Assembly (NCBI GenBank): GCA_964251665.1
Contig: CAXUKO010000002.1
Coordinates: 564,709 to 628,708 of the forward strand
From: JBBQLG01 sp964251665
GTDB lineage: Bacteria > Bacteroidota > Bacteroidia > Cytophagales > Spirosomataceae
Length of the DNA stretch: 64,000 nt
Direction: 5' to 3'
Shown: positions 54,101 through 62,496 of the stretch, piece after piece
Position numbering within the stretch: the stretch's first letter is position 1
Layout: every line of letters starts with the position of its first letter
Made by a program: the position numbers and the translations under genes
The notes under the pieces: model-generated
Told to the model about the DNA's origin: nothing
The model's input: only the letters and a program-made list of their open reading frames with translations
Database searches by the model: none

Positions 54101-57100
54101 GGTCGTGGCCGTTCTGGAGCATCCATTGGCCCCGGTGACGGTGACGGAGTAAGCTCCGGCAGCGGTAGCGCTGATAGCCTGCGTGGTAGCCGTCGTATTC
54201 CACAAGTAGGTGTAGGGCGCAGTGCCTCCGCTGGTCGTTGCCGTGAGTGTGCCGGTTGGATTGGTACAGGTCAGCGTGAGGCTGTTGACACTCACGGTGG
54301 GCGCACCCGTATTTGGTGAGACGGTTGCGGTGGCCGTAGTCGAGCATCCGTTGGCACCCGTGACGGTCACGGAGTAGGCACCTGCTGCCGTAGCGCTGAT
54401 GGCTTGGGTGGTGGCGGTGGTGTTCCACAGGTAGGAGTAGGGAGCGGTGCCACCACTCACCGTTGCCGTGAGTGTGCCCGTTGGGTTGGTGCAAGTCAGC
54501 GTGAGGCTATTCACACTCACGGTGGGTGCACCGGTGTTGGGGCTTACCGTGGTTGTAGCCGTAGTCGAGCAGCCATTGGCTCCGGTGACCGTTACGGAGT
54601 AAGCCCCGGCAGCGGTAGCACTGATGGTCTGGGTGGTGGCTGTCGTGTTCCACAGGTATGTGTAGGGTGAAGTACCACCATTTACCGTGGCCGTGAGCGT
54701 ACCCGTTGGATTGGTACAGGTCAGCGTGAGGCTGTTCAGACTTGCTACCGGCGGAGCGGTGTTGGCAACGACGGTTGTACTTGTTGCGGATATACACCCG
54801 TTAGCGCTGGTAGCTGTAACCGAATATGTGCCTGCGATAGCGGTGGTGAAACTGGCCACATTACTGGTAAAGCTGGCCGGCCCACTCCATCGGTAGGTCA
54901 CCCCAGTGGTCGAAGAACTGGCCGAGATCGTAACATTGGTCACCGCACAGGTTAATGGACCAGTATTGCTCGCTGTAAGATTCTGTGGGGTCGTAATGTC
55001 CTGGCCAACGGCAACGGTTGCTATATTGGTGCTGCTACAGTTACCAGCCGCAACCGTCAGTGTATACGTACCGGCAACCGATACAACCGGGTTCTGGGCT
55101 GTGCTGACAAACGCATTTGGTCCGCTCCACTGATAAGTAGAATTGCTGACGTTCGAGCTGCCGTTCAGGGTGACAGTGGTGTTGGCACAGGTGAGCGTTC
55201 CGCCACCACTGGCTGTTGCTGTTGGAATGGGGTTAATCGTTATTTTAAACTCAACCGATGGGCGGCAACTGGCACTGAACTGCGCCGGGTCAAGAATAGC
55301 GTAGGCGTAATACGTAACAGGTGCCGTACCGGCATTTATGGTTAAGGGACCAGTAATAGGCCCCGTAGCCACGACTCCGCCCACGGGGGTCGCTGCCCCA
55401 CCAAATGTGCCGCCGGTATACATGGCTGTACCGCTCTGTGGACTGCCAAAATAAACGAACTGAATTGAGTTGGCGGTCGAGGCCGTTGTCGTCAGGGTTA
55501 GTGAACTGATCGGCGAACCGGAGCAGATCGTCTGCGACCCTGATGGATTCGTGATGGTAATATCCGTTGTGGTCTGTACCACCGTAGTGCCGGTAACGGA
55601 TGAACAGCCATTGGCCCCCGTCACGGTTACAGAATAAGCGCCTGTCGCGTTGGCACTGATAGCCTGGGTGGTGGCCGTGGTGTTCCACAGATACGTGTAG
55701 GGCCCCGTGCCACCACTGGGCGTAGCCGTCAGGGTGCCGCTTGTATTTGTACAGGTCAGCGTTAAACTGTTTATCGTAACCGTCGGCGGCCCGGTGCTTG
55801 GCGAAACCGTTGTGACATCCGTATCAATACACCCGTTCGCGCCGGTAACCGTGAGCGAGTAAGTGCCCGCCGTGGCCGTGGTGAAGCTGGCGGCACTGCT
55901 GGTGAAACTGGCCGGACCCGTCCACCGATACGTGTACGGCGTGGTGCCTCCGCTAACTGTGGCCGCAAGCGTACCCGTAGGATTCGCGCAACTTAAGGTA
56001 AAGCTGTTTACCGTGCCTACCGGTGGCGCTGTATTGGCAACGACGGTGGTACTGTAGGTGTTGGAACAACCGGCACCGTTGTTACCCGTCACCGTAAGGG
56101 AGTAAATTCCTGCTGTAGACGTAGTGAGGCTGGCTGCGTTGCCGGTGATACTACTCGGACCTGTCCATCGGTAGGTATAGGGTGTGGTGCCCCCGCTGGC
56201 TGTAGCCGTGAGCGTACCGGAGGGCTGGCTACAGCTCAGGGTTAAACTGTTAATAGTAGCTGTGGGTGCCGTTAAATTGGAGGAGACAGTACTGGTCGCC
56301 GTAGTCAAACAGCCGTTCGCACCCGTGACGGTGAGCGAATAAGTGCCGGCGGTAGTGGTAGAGAAACTGGCGGCACCGCTGGTAAAGCTGGCCGGACCCG
56401 TCCATCGATACGTGTACGGGGTTGTACCGCCACTAACCGTGGCGGTGACGGTAGCCGATGACGGATTACAGCCCAGTGTCGGACTGTTCACGCTCACGGT
56501 CGGCGCAACGGTGCTGGATGTAACGGTGGTGGTGGCGATCCGGGTACAGTTGTTTGCACCCGTTACCGTTACCGAGAACGTGCCGGCCGTGGTCGCATTG
56601 ATGGACTGCGTAGTGGCCGCCGTATTCCACAGGTAGGTAAATGGCCCTGTACCACCACTGGGCGTGGCCGTGAGCGTACCCGTTGGGTTGGTGCAGGTCA
56701 GCGTCAGGCTGTTTACACCCACAGTGGGTGCCCCGGTATTCGGGTAAACGGTGGTGGTGCCAAGCGCAGTACAACCGTTCGCGCCGGTAACAACGACCGA
56801 GTAACTGCCCGCTGTTCCCACGGTTACGGTGGGCGTAATGGGTGGGCTTTGCCACGCATTAATGTCATACGGGTTGGAATCCCAGACGTAGGTGTATGGA
56901 GCCGTTCCTCCGCTGACCGTAGCGGTGAGGGTACCCGAACTTTGGCTACAGGTAAATGTCAGGCTGCTGACGGTAACCGTCGGACTGACCGTATTGGACA
57001 CCGCACTGGTCGTTGTTACGGTACTACAGCCGTTATTGCCCGTTACAGTGACCGAATAGGCCCCGGCTACCGACGCAGTAACGGAGGCCGTGGTACCGCT

Positions 57101-60088
57101 AAAACTGGCCGGGCCACTCCACTGGTAGGTATACGGCGTACTGGCCCCGCTGACGTTAGCGGTGAACACACCCGTCGGATTGTCGCAGGTCAGCGTCAGG
57201 CTGTTCACACTCACGGCGGGCGGAGCGGTATCAGACGTAACCGTGGTTGTTGTGATGGTTCGGCAGTTGATCGAGTTCGTGACGGTCAGCGAGTAGGTGC
57301 CCGCTGTAGCGGTGGCGAAACTGGCGGCACTGCTGGTGAAATTGTTTGGGCCTGTCCATCGGTAAGTAAACGGTGTATTGCTGCCGCTGGCTGTGGCCGT
57401 CAGCGTGCCCGTAGGCTGACCACACGTCAGGGTGAGGCTGTTGATTGTGACTGCCGGTGACGATGTATTCGAACTAACGGTTGTCGTTGTCGTACTGTAA
57501 CATCCGTTTACACCGGTAGCGGTAACGGTATAGGTGCCGGGTGAACTGGTCGTGAAACTGGTGGCATTGCTGACAAAACTGCCCGGCCCGTTCCACTGGT
57601 AGCTCAAGCCGGTGAGCGAAGCCGTAGCCGAAACGGTGGCTGCGGAAGGCAGACAGGTCAGGGGACCCGTGTTGGTTGCCGTCAGGTTTTGCGAGGGACA
57701 GGTAAACCCGATGTCAAACGAGTGGTCGTTCTGCCCGTAACTGCCCGTTGTTAGGTTGATGATCGCGTTGCTGCCCGATATAGTAGCGTCATTGTCGATG
57801 CCGTTATCCGAACCCGCGTTGGCGGTCGTCAGCGTGTAGCCCGTAAGCCCGGCCTGACCCATCGCCACCCGAATCTGGTAGGCGGTATTGGGCAGCAGGC
57901 CCGTAGCCCCGTTCTGCGTAACGTTGCTGTTATTGAAATAGTAGGTACCGTCTGAGGCTACTGTGGTGGTGCCTACCAGCAGGGTAGCATTCTGGTAAAG
58001 GGTTACCGTCAGACTGCTCAGGCCGGTTGTGCCGGTTTCGTTCGCGTCCTGTATGCCGTCTTTATCCAGATCCACCCACAGGCGGTTACCAATTTCAATG
58101 GGTGCTACGTTACAGGCCAGGTCAACATCACCCAGACCGTTCGCTTTACCGTAGGTGGCCACGTTGCTGCTGGCGAAGACTTCGGCACTGGTCGTTATAT
58201 CCCCAAAACCTGTCAGGTTGTTAAACCGCCGGATACCACCCGTGTCGTAAGCCTGATAGGGGTCAAGAACAATGGACATCACCTCGCCACTACCCGGTAG
58301 CTGGGTCAGTGCGCCCTGGCTCATTTCGACGTGATAAGGCGCAAAAATGTTGTTGGTTGTAGAGCCGGCATAGATGTAATCGCCGTAGTAATATTCACCC
58401 CCCCCGATACCCTGCGAGTTATTGGCCCCGTTGGTTTGATTGCCGTTGCAGACAGCAGCATTGTACTCAATCGTCCATTTGTTAGCGCTGGGATCGCACT
58501 GACCCGCCCGCAGCAAATCGCCCGGCGCAATACAACGGTACAACTGCGTGCCTCCGTTAGGGCCTAAATTGTTATTGCCATACTGATCGCCGAACCGGTC
58601 ACGAATACTTAAAATCATCGAGCCGTCGACGTCAAACTCAATACCGGTCAGCCAGGGCTGCGGGTAGCTGACGTTCGCCAGATCGGCGCGGGCAAACCGC
58701 GAAGGAATCGTCGTTGTCGTTGTTCCGGGCTGCACATCTGTCCAGGGAAACCAGTGATCCGCCCGGTCAACACCCGTTTTGTCATTATCACTGGCTCCTT
58801 TCTGGTAGGTAAGCGAAAAGGCCAGCACAGCCGATGTGCTGAAGGTGCTGGTGGTAGGGTTGAACTCATACACAACGGCCCGCATACCCGTGGTATCGCG
58901 GGTGATCAGGTTGCCCCCTGTCGAACCCGTGCCGAAATTGACCGTAGTTGATGTCGGCACGGCTTCGTTGGTCGTAACGCCCCCCACATACACCTTTCCG
59001 CGATAGTACTTCACCGCAAACGGTCGAAACACGCTGCCGGTGAGCAGCGTCTGCGAGGTAGGTAAGGCGTAACTCACCGGTGTGCCCGCCGTTGGGTTTG
59101 CACTGGTTGGGTTGACAATTGGAATTCTGTACAGTTTTCTATCCGATAAATTGACGGTGTAGAGTTCAGTACCGTCTTCCGAAATTTCCAGGTCGCCCAG
59201 ACCTGTTTTACCGATCTGATCAAAGACGGTCGGGTCCTGGTTCGTGGTCGTACCCGCAGTTGGCAGACCCCGGGCCGAGTTAGAGGCAACGGTGGCCGAT
59301 GCCGCAATGGGCAGCGTGGTGAATGTGGTACTGGTATAGGTCGTGGCCGTACCGGCTACCGGTTTGGTAATGTAGATAGCGCCGGCTCCACCCACCCCCA
59401 GACCGGAGTGTCGTTTCACAAACGCCGACGTAAACATGACTTTTGAGACCCGCTGGTAGGCCACCCCGAACACGCTGCCAACCTGTCCCTGGGAGTTTAT
59501 GGTCGTTTCGCCGGGATTGATACCTACGCCATTATAAGGCAGCGTAACCAGCGACCCCTGCGCAGCAATAGTGCCACTGGAAGGATCACCATTAACGTAA
59601 CAGGGCACCAGTACGTTGGGCAGGGCCTGACAATAGTCGGCCGGATAGTTGATGCCGTAATTTACCGTAGCGGATACCGGAGAGGTAGCCGCATTAATGA
59701 ACTGAACCCCCGTAGAGCCACCCGTTATGGTCGAGCTTCTGGGGCCTTCGTAATACCCGGAGGGCAGTCCCGAAAATTGTACGCGATATAGCCCGGTGGT
59801 CGATACCGGAACGGAGAACTGACCCTGACTGGTTGTTATGGAGCTACTGGTTGCCGTACCGATCACAGCCCCGCTCGTGTTATATATGGTAACGGTCACA
59901 CCGCCGACCCCGATTTCGCCCGGTTGCTGACGGACACCATCCTCGTTAAAGTCACGGTATACGGTTCCGGTTACCTGCGCCTGAGCCACCTGACTCAACA
60001 GGAGCCAAATGCCGCAAATGCCAGTAATAAGCCGGAAGAGATGCTTCCACCCGCTGTCGGAGACAACTGTTGGTAGAAATTTTTTCAT
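51110..60088 (-). CDS. Giant SprB-type repeat protein with propeller and SdrD-B domains
   Basis: A 2992-residue secreted protein. The signal peptide ends near VAQAQ. An SdrD B-like domain (about 38-150; GTVYRDFNEDGVRQQPGEIG) precedes a region of about 190-660 that reads like a beta-propeller (LEISEDGTELYTVNLSDRKL, AVKYYRGKVYVGGV). A second SdrD B-like domain follows (about 660-796; IGNRLWVDLDKDGIQDANET). Ig/SprB-like modules run from 797 to 1781, then fourteen near-identical 75-residue units (1782-2831). The unit reads SVNSLTLTCTNPTGTLTAT, SGGTAPYSYLWNTTATTQ and GAYSVTVTGANGCS. The tail has three more modules and ends VVLCPIISIHKL. SprB of Flavobacterium is the gliding adhesin exported by the T9SS; a similar surface role is likely. 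No canonical C-terminal sorting domain was recognised. Confidence 0.82.
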   Translation of the reverse strand: MKKFLPTVVSDSGWKHLFRLITGICGIWLLLSQVAQAQVTGTVYRDFNEDGVRQQPGEIGVGGVTVTIYNTSGAVIGTATSSSITTSQGQFSVPVSTTGLYRVQFSGLPSGYYEGPRSSTITGGSTGVQFINAATSPVSATVNYGINYPADYCQALPNVLVPCYVNGDPSSGTIAAQGSLVTLPYNGVGINPGETTINSQGQVGSVFGVAYQRVSKVMFTSAFVKRHSGLGVGGAGAIYITKPVAGTATTYTSTTFTTLPIAASATVASNSARGLPTAGTTTNQDPTVFDQIGKTGLGDLEISEDGTELYTVNLSDRKLYRIPIVNPTSANPTAGTPVSYALPTSQTLLTGSVFRPFAVKYYRGKVYVGGVTTNEAVPTSTTVNFGTGSTGGNLITRDTTGMRAVVYEFNPTTSTFSTSAVLAFSLTYQKGASDNDKTGVDRADHWFPWTDVQPGTTTTTIPSRFARADLANVSYPQPWLTGIEFDVDGSMILSIRDRFGDQYGNNNLGPNGGTQLYRCIAPGDLLRAGQCDPSANKWTIEYNAAVCNGNQTNGANNSQGIGGGEYYYGDYIYAGSTTNNIFAPYHVEMSQGALTQLPGSGEVMSIVLDPYQAYDTGGIRRFNNLTGFGDITTSAEVFASSNVATYGKANGLGDVDLACNVAPIEIGNRLWVDLDKDGIQDANETGTTGLSSLTVTLYQNATLLVGTTTVASDGTYYFNNSNVTQNGATGLLPNTAYQIRVAMGQAGLTGYTLTTANAGSDNGIDNDATISGSNAIINLTTGSYGQNDHSFDIGFTCPSQNLTATNTGPLTCLPSAATVSATASLTGLSYQWNGPGSFVSNATSFTTSSPGTYTVTATGVNGCYSTTTTTVSSNTSSPAVTINSLTLTCGQPTGTLTATASGSNTPFTYRWTGPNNFTSSAASFATATAGTYSLTVTNSINCRTITTTTVTSDTAPPAVSVNSLTLTCDNPTGVFTANVSGASTPYTYQWSGPASFSGTTASVTASVAGAYSVTVTGNNGCSTVTTTSAVSNTVSPTVTVSSLTFTCSQSSGTLTATVSGGTAPYTYVWDSNPYDINAWQSPPITPTVTVGTAGSYSVVVTGANGCTALGTTTVYPNTGAPTVGVNSLTLTCTNPTGTLTATPSGGTGPFTYLWNTAATTQSINATTAGTFSVTVTGANNCTRIATTTVTSSTVAPTVSVNSPTLGCNPSSATVTATVSGGTTPYTYRWTGPASFTSGAASFSTTTAGTYSLTVTGANGCLTTATSTVSSNLTAPTATINSLTLSCSQPSGTLTATASGGTTPYTYRWTGPSSITGNAASLTTSTAGIYSLTVTGNNGAGCSNTYSTTVVANTAPPVGTVNSFTLSCANPTGTLAATVSGGTTPYTYRWTGPASFTSSAASFTTATAGTYSLTVTGANGCIDTDVTTVSPSTGPPTVTINSLTLTCTNTSGTLTATPSGGTGPYTYLWNTTATTQAISANATGAYSVTVTGANGCSSVTGTTVVQTTTDITITNPSGSQTICSGSPISSLTLTTTASTANSIQFVYFGSPQSGTAMYTGGTFGGAATPVGGVVATGPITGPLTINAGTAPVTYYAYAILDPAQFSASCRPSVEFKITINPIPTATASGGGTLTCANTTVTLNGSSNVSNSTYQWSGPNAFVSTAQNPVVSVAGTYTLTVAAGNCSSTNIATVAVGQDITTPQNLTASNTGPLTCAVTNVTISASSSTTGVTYRWSGPASFTSNVASFTTAIAGTYSVTATSANGCISATSTTVVANTAPPVASLNSLTLTCTNPTGTLTATVNGGTSPYTYLWNTTATTQTISATAAGAYSVTVTGANGCSTTATTTVSPNTGAPTVSVNSLTLTCTNPTGTLTATVSGGTAPYSYLWNTTATTQAISATAAGAYSVTVTGANGCSTTATATVSPNTGAPTVSVNSLTLTCTNPTGTLTATTSGGTAPYTYLWNTTATTQAISATAAGAYSVTVTGANGCSRTATTTVSPNTGAPTVSVNSLTLTCTNPTGTLTATTSGGTAPYSYLWNTTATTQTISATAAGAYSVTVTGANGCSTTATTTVSPNVGTPTVSVNSLTLTCTNPTGTLTASVSGGTAPYTYLWNTTATTQAISATAAGAYSVTVTGANGCSTTATATVSPNTGAPTVSVNSLTLTCTNPTGTLTATTSGGTAPYSYLWNTTATTQTISATAAGAYSVTVTGANGCSTTATTTVSPNTGAPTVSVNSLTLTCTNPTGTLTATTSGGTSPYTYLWNTTATTQAISATTAGAYSVTVTGANGCSTTATTTVSPNTGAPTVSVNSLTLTCTNPTGTLTATTSGGTAPYSYLWNTTATTQTISATAAGAYSVTVTGANGCSTTATTTVSPNTGAPTVSVNSLTLTCTNPTGTLTASTSGGTSPYSYLWNTTATTQAISATAAGAYSVTVTGANGCSTTATTTVSPNTGAPTVSVNSLTLTCTNPTGTLTATVSGGTAPYSYLWNTTATTQAISVTAAGAYSVTVTGANGCSTTATTTVSPNTGAPTVSVNSLTLTCTNPTGTLTATTSGGTAPYSYLWNTTATTQTISATAAGAYSVTVTGANGCSTTATTTVSPNTGAPTVSVNSLTLTCTNPTGTLTATTSGGTSPYSYLWNTTATTQAISATTAGAYSVTVTGANGCSTTATTTVSPNTGAPTVSVNSLTLTCANPTGTLTATVSGGTAPYSYLWNTTATTQAISATAAGAYSVTVTGANGCSTTATTTVSPNTGAPTVSVNSLTLTCTNPTGTLTATTSGGTAPYTYLWNTTATTQAISATAAGAYSVTVTGANGCSRTAITTVQLDTNGPNLTASNTGPLTCSLTTVTVNATSSASGVSYRWNGPASFTSNAASFTTSTAGTYSVTATGPNGCVSLTTTTVQSNMAVPTITANSSGTLTCALTTISLTTSVGNATTPAYLWSTGEITSAIVVSNPGIYSVQVTSANGCTAATTVQVQSNAVVLCPIISIHKL
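51596..54745 (-). repeat. Fourteen tandem 225-bp coding repeats
   Basis: Exactly 14 x 225 bases inside the 2992-residue gene. Identity is kept at the DNA level, including third codon positions: one long block near 52371 recurs unchanged near 53046, 53496 and 53946, that is 3, 2 and 2 units apart. The pattern implies recent duplication of multi-unit blocks or gene conversion. The first unit boundary is set at ASLNSLTLTC, and the last at LDTNGPN. Confidence 0.88.
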
Positions 60089-60466
60089 AGGATGGACAAG
60101 CTCGGTGAGTCAAAAACTATAGGGTATTGTCACTATTTAGTAAAGGGTAAGCAAAAGCCTTGCTATAATTTACTAAAGAAGATATATGATGCCTTTTTAT
60201 TAATAAAATGCAATTTTATTAATAAGATACAGGCTAAACTTTCTTTTTGGAGACTTCAACTATGCAGTTATTTGCCAGCAAAGAGAGCCCTCACAAATTC
60301 CTTGCCATATTTACAGATAGCTTCTGTTGGTAGCATTATTTTGCCTTTATCCCTTAATTTGGCCCTATAAAGTGAGTATAAGGTCCCCCAAAAAGCACCA
60401 TACTATCTCTTATAGGTTACTTAGGTTAATACGGTAATGCTTGAATCCGGTAGGGTAGGTATAAAT
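60089..60466. other. AT-rich region upstream of the giant gene, no gene seen
   Basis: The gap between the giant gene and the terminator at 60467 is far richer in A and T than the rest of the window (for example around 60170-60240). A 92-codon plus-strand frame at 60092-60370 has no family likeness, signal or promoter and is judged spurious. The region should hold the promoter of the giant gene, but no TTG/TAnnTTTG pair was found. Confidence 0.5.
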
Positions 60467-60501
60467 AAAAAAGGTCCAGATTGTTATCTGGACCTTTTTT
60501 T
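60467..60501. terminator. Terminator of the sodium:solute symporter gene
   Basis: AAAAAAGGTCCAGAT (60467-60481) pairs with ATCTGGACCTTTTTT (60486-60500), loop TGTT. Read on the minus strand it gives a GC-centred stem followed by a T run, 28 bases after the symporter stop. The T run on the plus strand makes it usable in both directions. Confidence 0.88.
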
Positions 60502-60528
60502 GGTAACTATATACTGATACTGAACTGC

Positions 60529-61992
60529 TTACACTGGCACAGGGCTTGGTTCGTTAACCCGGCTCGATACGGCCCAGAGCCCGGCATAGGTCAGCAGGCC
60601 GTTCAGCAGCAACCGCTCGAACCCAAATTTATAGCCGCCAAACCACTCGGCCGAGTGCTCATTCACATAGTAGGTAAGCACGGGCGATAGCAGACAGATA
60701 AGCGGCACCCAGCCGTCGCGCACGGGCCGTTTGTTAAACATACCAAACGCATAGAGGCCCAGCAGCGGCCCGTAGGTGTAGCCCGCCAGGTCGAAAACCG
60801 CCGTAATCACTTCGGCCTGGTTTAGCCGGTTGAACACCACGATGACAATCCAGAACAGGACCGAAAAACCAATATGAACGTAATGCTTAATACGGGACCG
60901 TTCTGCTTCGGGCCGTTGCCCAACGTTCATAAAATCAATACAGAATGACGTGGTCAGGGCCGTCAGGGCCGAGTCGGCACTGGCATAGGTGGCAGCCGTA
61001 ATACCCAGCAGAAACGTGATGCCAACGGCCAGCCCCAGGTGGTTCAGGGCCAGCATGGGATAAAGGTCGTCGGTTTTGGCAGGAATGGCAATGCCTTCGG
61101 TCTGGGCGTATTGAAACAGCAGCACGCCGAGGCACAGGAACATAAAATTGACCAGCACGAGCGTGGCCGTGAACCAGAACATATTTTTCTGGGCCTCACC
61201 AATGTTTTTGCAGGTTAGATTTTTCTGCATCAGATCCTGATCGAGCCCGGTCATGACAATAGCGATGAACGCCCCCGACAAAAAATCCTTCACGAAGTAA
61301 TGCCGGTCGTTGCCTTCCCAAACGAATATCTTCGACATCGGACTGTTATTGATAGCATCGGTCAGCGTGCCGGGCGTTAATCCAAGTTGGCGGGAGATGA
61401 GCACGATGGTCAGGATCAGGGCAGAGATCAGGAAGAGGGTTTGCAGGGTATCAGTAACGATAATTGTTTTAACGCCCCCCTTGAATGTGTAAATCCAGAT
61501 GAGCAGAATTGTGATGGCTACCGAAACCTCGAATGGTACACCCAGTGGGCCGAACAGGGCCAGCTGGAGTACCCCGGCCGCTACATAAAGCCGCACCGCC
61601 GACCCTACCGTGCGTGCCAGTAGAAAAAAGCCCGCGCCGGTTTTGTACGACCAGAACCCGAAGCGTTTTTCGAGGTAGCCGTAGATCGAAATCAGGTTGA
61701 GCCGGTAGTACAGTGGCATCAGCACCGTGCCGATCACGATGTAGCCGATGATGTAGCCCAGCACGACCTGAAAGTATGAAAAGCCAATTTTGCCCACGGC
61801 CCCCGGCACGGAAATAAAGGTGACGCCGGACAGCGACGTACCAATCATGCCAATGGCAACTAACCACCACGGCGACTGTCGGTTAGCGGTGAAAAACGTG
61901 TTGGTGTCGGCCCCGCGCGCGGTGTAAACCGAGACGGTGATCAACATCCCGAAATAGGCGATCAGGATGACTAAAGCGATGGTAGGATTCAT
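60529..61992 (-). CDS. Sodium:solute symporter family protein
   Basis: A 487-residue inner-membrane carrier with about thirteen helices. Family features: the first helix MNPTIALVILIAYFGMLITV, then SPWWLVAIGMIGTSLSGVTF with SLSGVTFI near residue 55 (a typical SSS substrate/sodium region), and GITAATYASADSALTALTTS later (sodium-site helix 8, SxDSALTA). It uses the sodium gradient to import a solute such as a sugar, acid or amine; the substrate is not clear. The ATG at 61992 is used; a TTG at 61998 is in frame. The gene is divergent from clpS. Confidence 0.92.
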   Translation of the reverse strand: MNPTIALVILIAYFGMLITVSVYTARGADTNTFFTANRQSPWWLVAIGMIGTSLSGVTFISVPGAVGKIGFSYFQVVLGYIIGYIVIGTVLMPLYYRLNLISIYGYLEKRFGFWSYKTGAGFFLLARTVGSAVRLYVAAGVLQLALFGPLGVPFEVSVAITILLIWIYTFKGGVKTIIVTDTLQTLFLISALILTIVLISRQLGLTPGTLTDAINNSPMSKIFVWEGNDRHYFVKDFLSGAFIAIVMTGLDQDLMQKNLTCKNIGEAQKNMFWFTATLVLVNFMFLCLGVLLFQYAQTEGIAIPAKTDDLYPMLALNHLGLAVGITFLLGITAATYASADSALTALTTSFCIDFMNVGQRPEAERSRIKHYVHIGFSVLFWIVIVVFNRLNQAEVITAVFDLAGYTYGPLLGLYAFGMFNKRPVRDGWVPLICLLSPVLTYYVNEHSAEWFGGYKFGFERLLLNGLLTYAGLWAVSSRVNEPSPVPV

Positions 61993-62050
61993 GGGCAACG
62001 GGCAACTATTTGGCCCGAATTTGGGTTAAATCTATATGGCCGGGCGCTAT

Positions 62051-62080
62051 TTTGATAGCCGCCATTTCGGCGTAAATTTG
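62051..62080 (+). promoter_or_regulatory. Bacteroidota promoter of clpS
   Basis: TTTG (62051-62054), 18 bases, then TAAATTTG (62073-62080), fitting TTTG-N(17-23)-TAnnTTTG. Transcription would begin near 62087, about 19 bases before the ATG at 62106. Confidence 0.65.
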
Positions 62081-62105
62081 CTAAACAAACACATTTTTCC
62101 GTTCC

Positions 62106-62390
62106 ATGCAACCCTTTCAACAGCCCGACGTCGATGTAGACGTGTTAGACGAAGTTGTCGAAACCGACGTACATAGCTTAGTCGTGTTCAACGATGAGGT
62201 CAATACCTTCGACCATGTCATCAACACGCTCATGGAAGTTTGTGAGCATACTCCCGAGCAGGCCGAGCAATGTACGCTCATTATCCATTACAAGGGTAAG
62301 TGCAGCGTTAAAAACGGATCGTGGGAAGAATTGGTACCCTTGCGTAACGAAATCTGCCGACGCGGCATCTCGGCCGAAGTCCTAAATTAA
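62106..62390 (+). CDS. clpS: ATP-dependent Clp protease adaptor ClpS
   Basis: A 94-residue adaptor that hands N-degron substrates to the ClpA/ClpC-ClpP protease. After a short acidic N-terminal extension comes the conserved core: LVVFNDEVNTFDHVINTLME (the N-degron pocket Asn/Asp in NDEVNTF), then CEHTPEQAEQCTLIIHYKGK and CSVKNGSWEELVPLRNEIC. The length fits the family. It has its own promoter and is followed by a repeat-rich gap before recR. Confidence 0.93.
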   Translation: MQPFQQPDVDVDVLDEVVETDVHSLVVFNDEVNTFDHVINTLMEVCEHTPEQAEQCTLIIHYKGKCSVKNGSWEELVPLRNEICRRGISAEVLN

Positions 62391-62484
62391 TGAGTGATTA
62401 AGTGAATGAGCAAAGGGGTTGCCCGCGCGGAGAACTACTACCTAACCGTACTACTCATTCACTCAATCACTCATTCACTCAATC
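62391..62484. repeat. Tandem 16-mer and inverted copy between clpS and recR
   Basis: ACTCATTCACTCAATC occurs twice in tandem at 62453-62468 and 62469-62484. The segment 62391-62410, directly after the clpS stop, is the inverse of 62454-62473 with one mismatch in 20. The element is built like the one at 17061-17124: a gene end, a tandem repeat and an inverted copy of it. It could act as a terminator for clpS. Confidence 0.6.
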
Positions 62485-62496
62485 ACCCATTAGTAA

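Noticed and set aside
51596..54745. A CRISPR-like array of evenly spaced repeats
   Set aside because: The period is 225 bases, the entire unit is repeated without unique spacers, and it is in frame within a coding gene with intact codons.
60092..60370. A 92-residue plus-strand protein upstream of the giant gene
   Set aside because: AT-rich random frame; no promoter, no domain, and Cys/Leu/Lys content expected by chance in such DNA.
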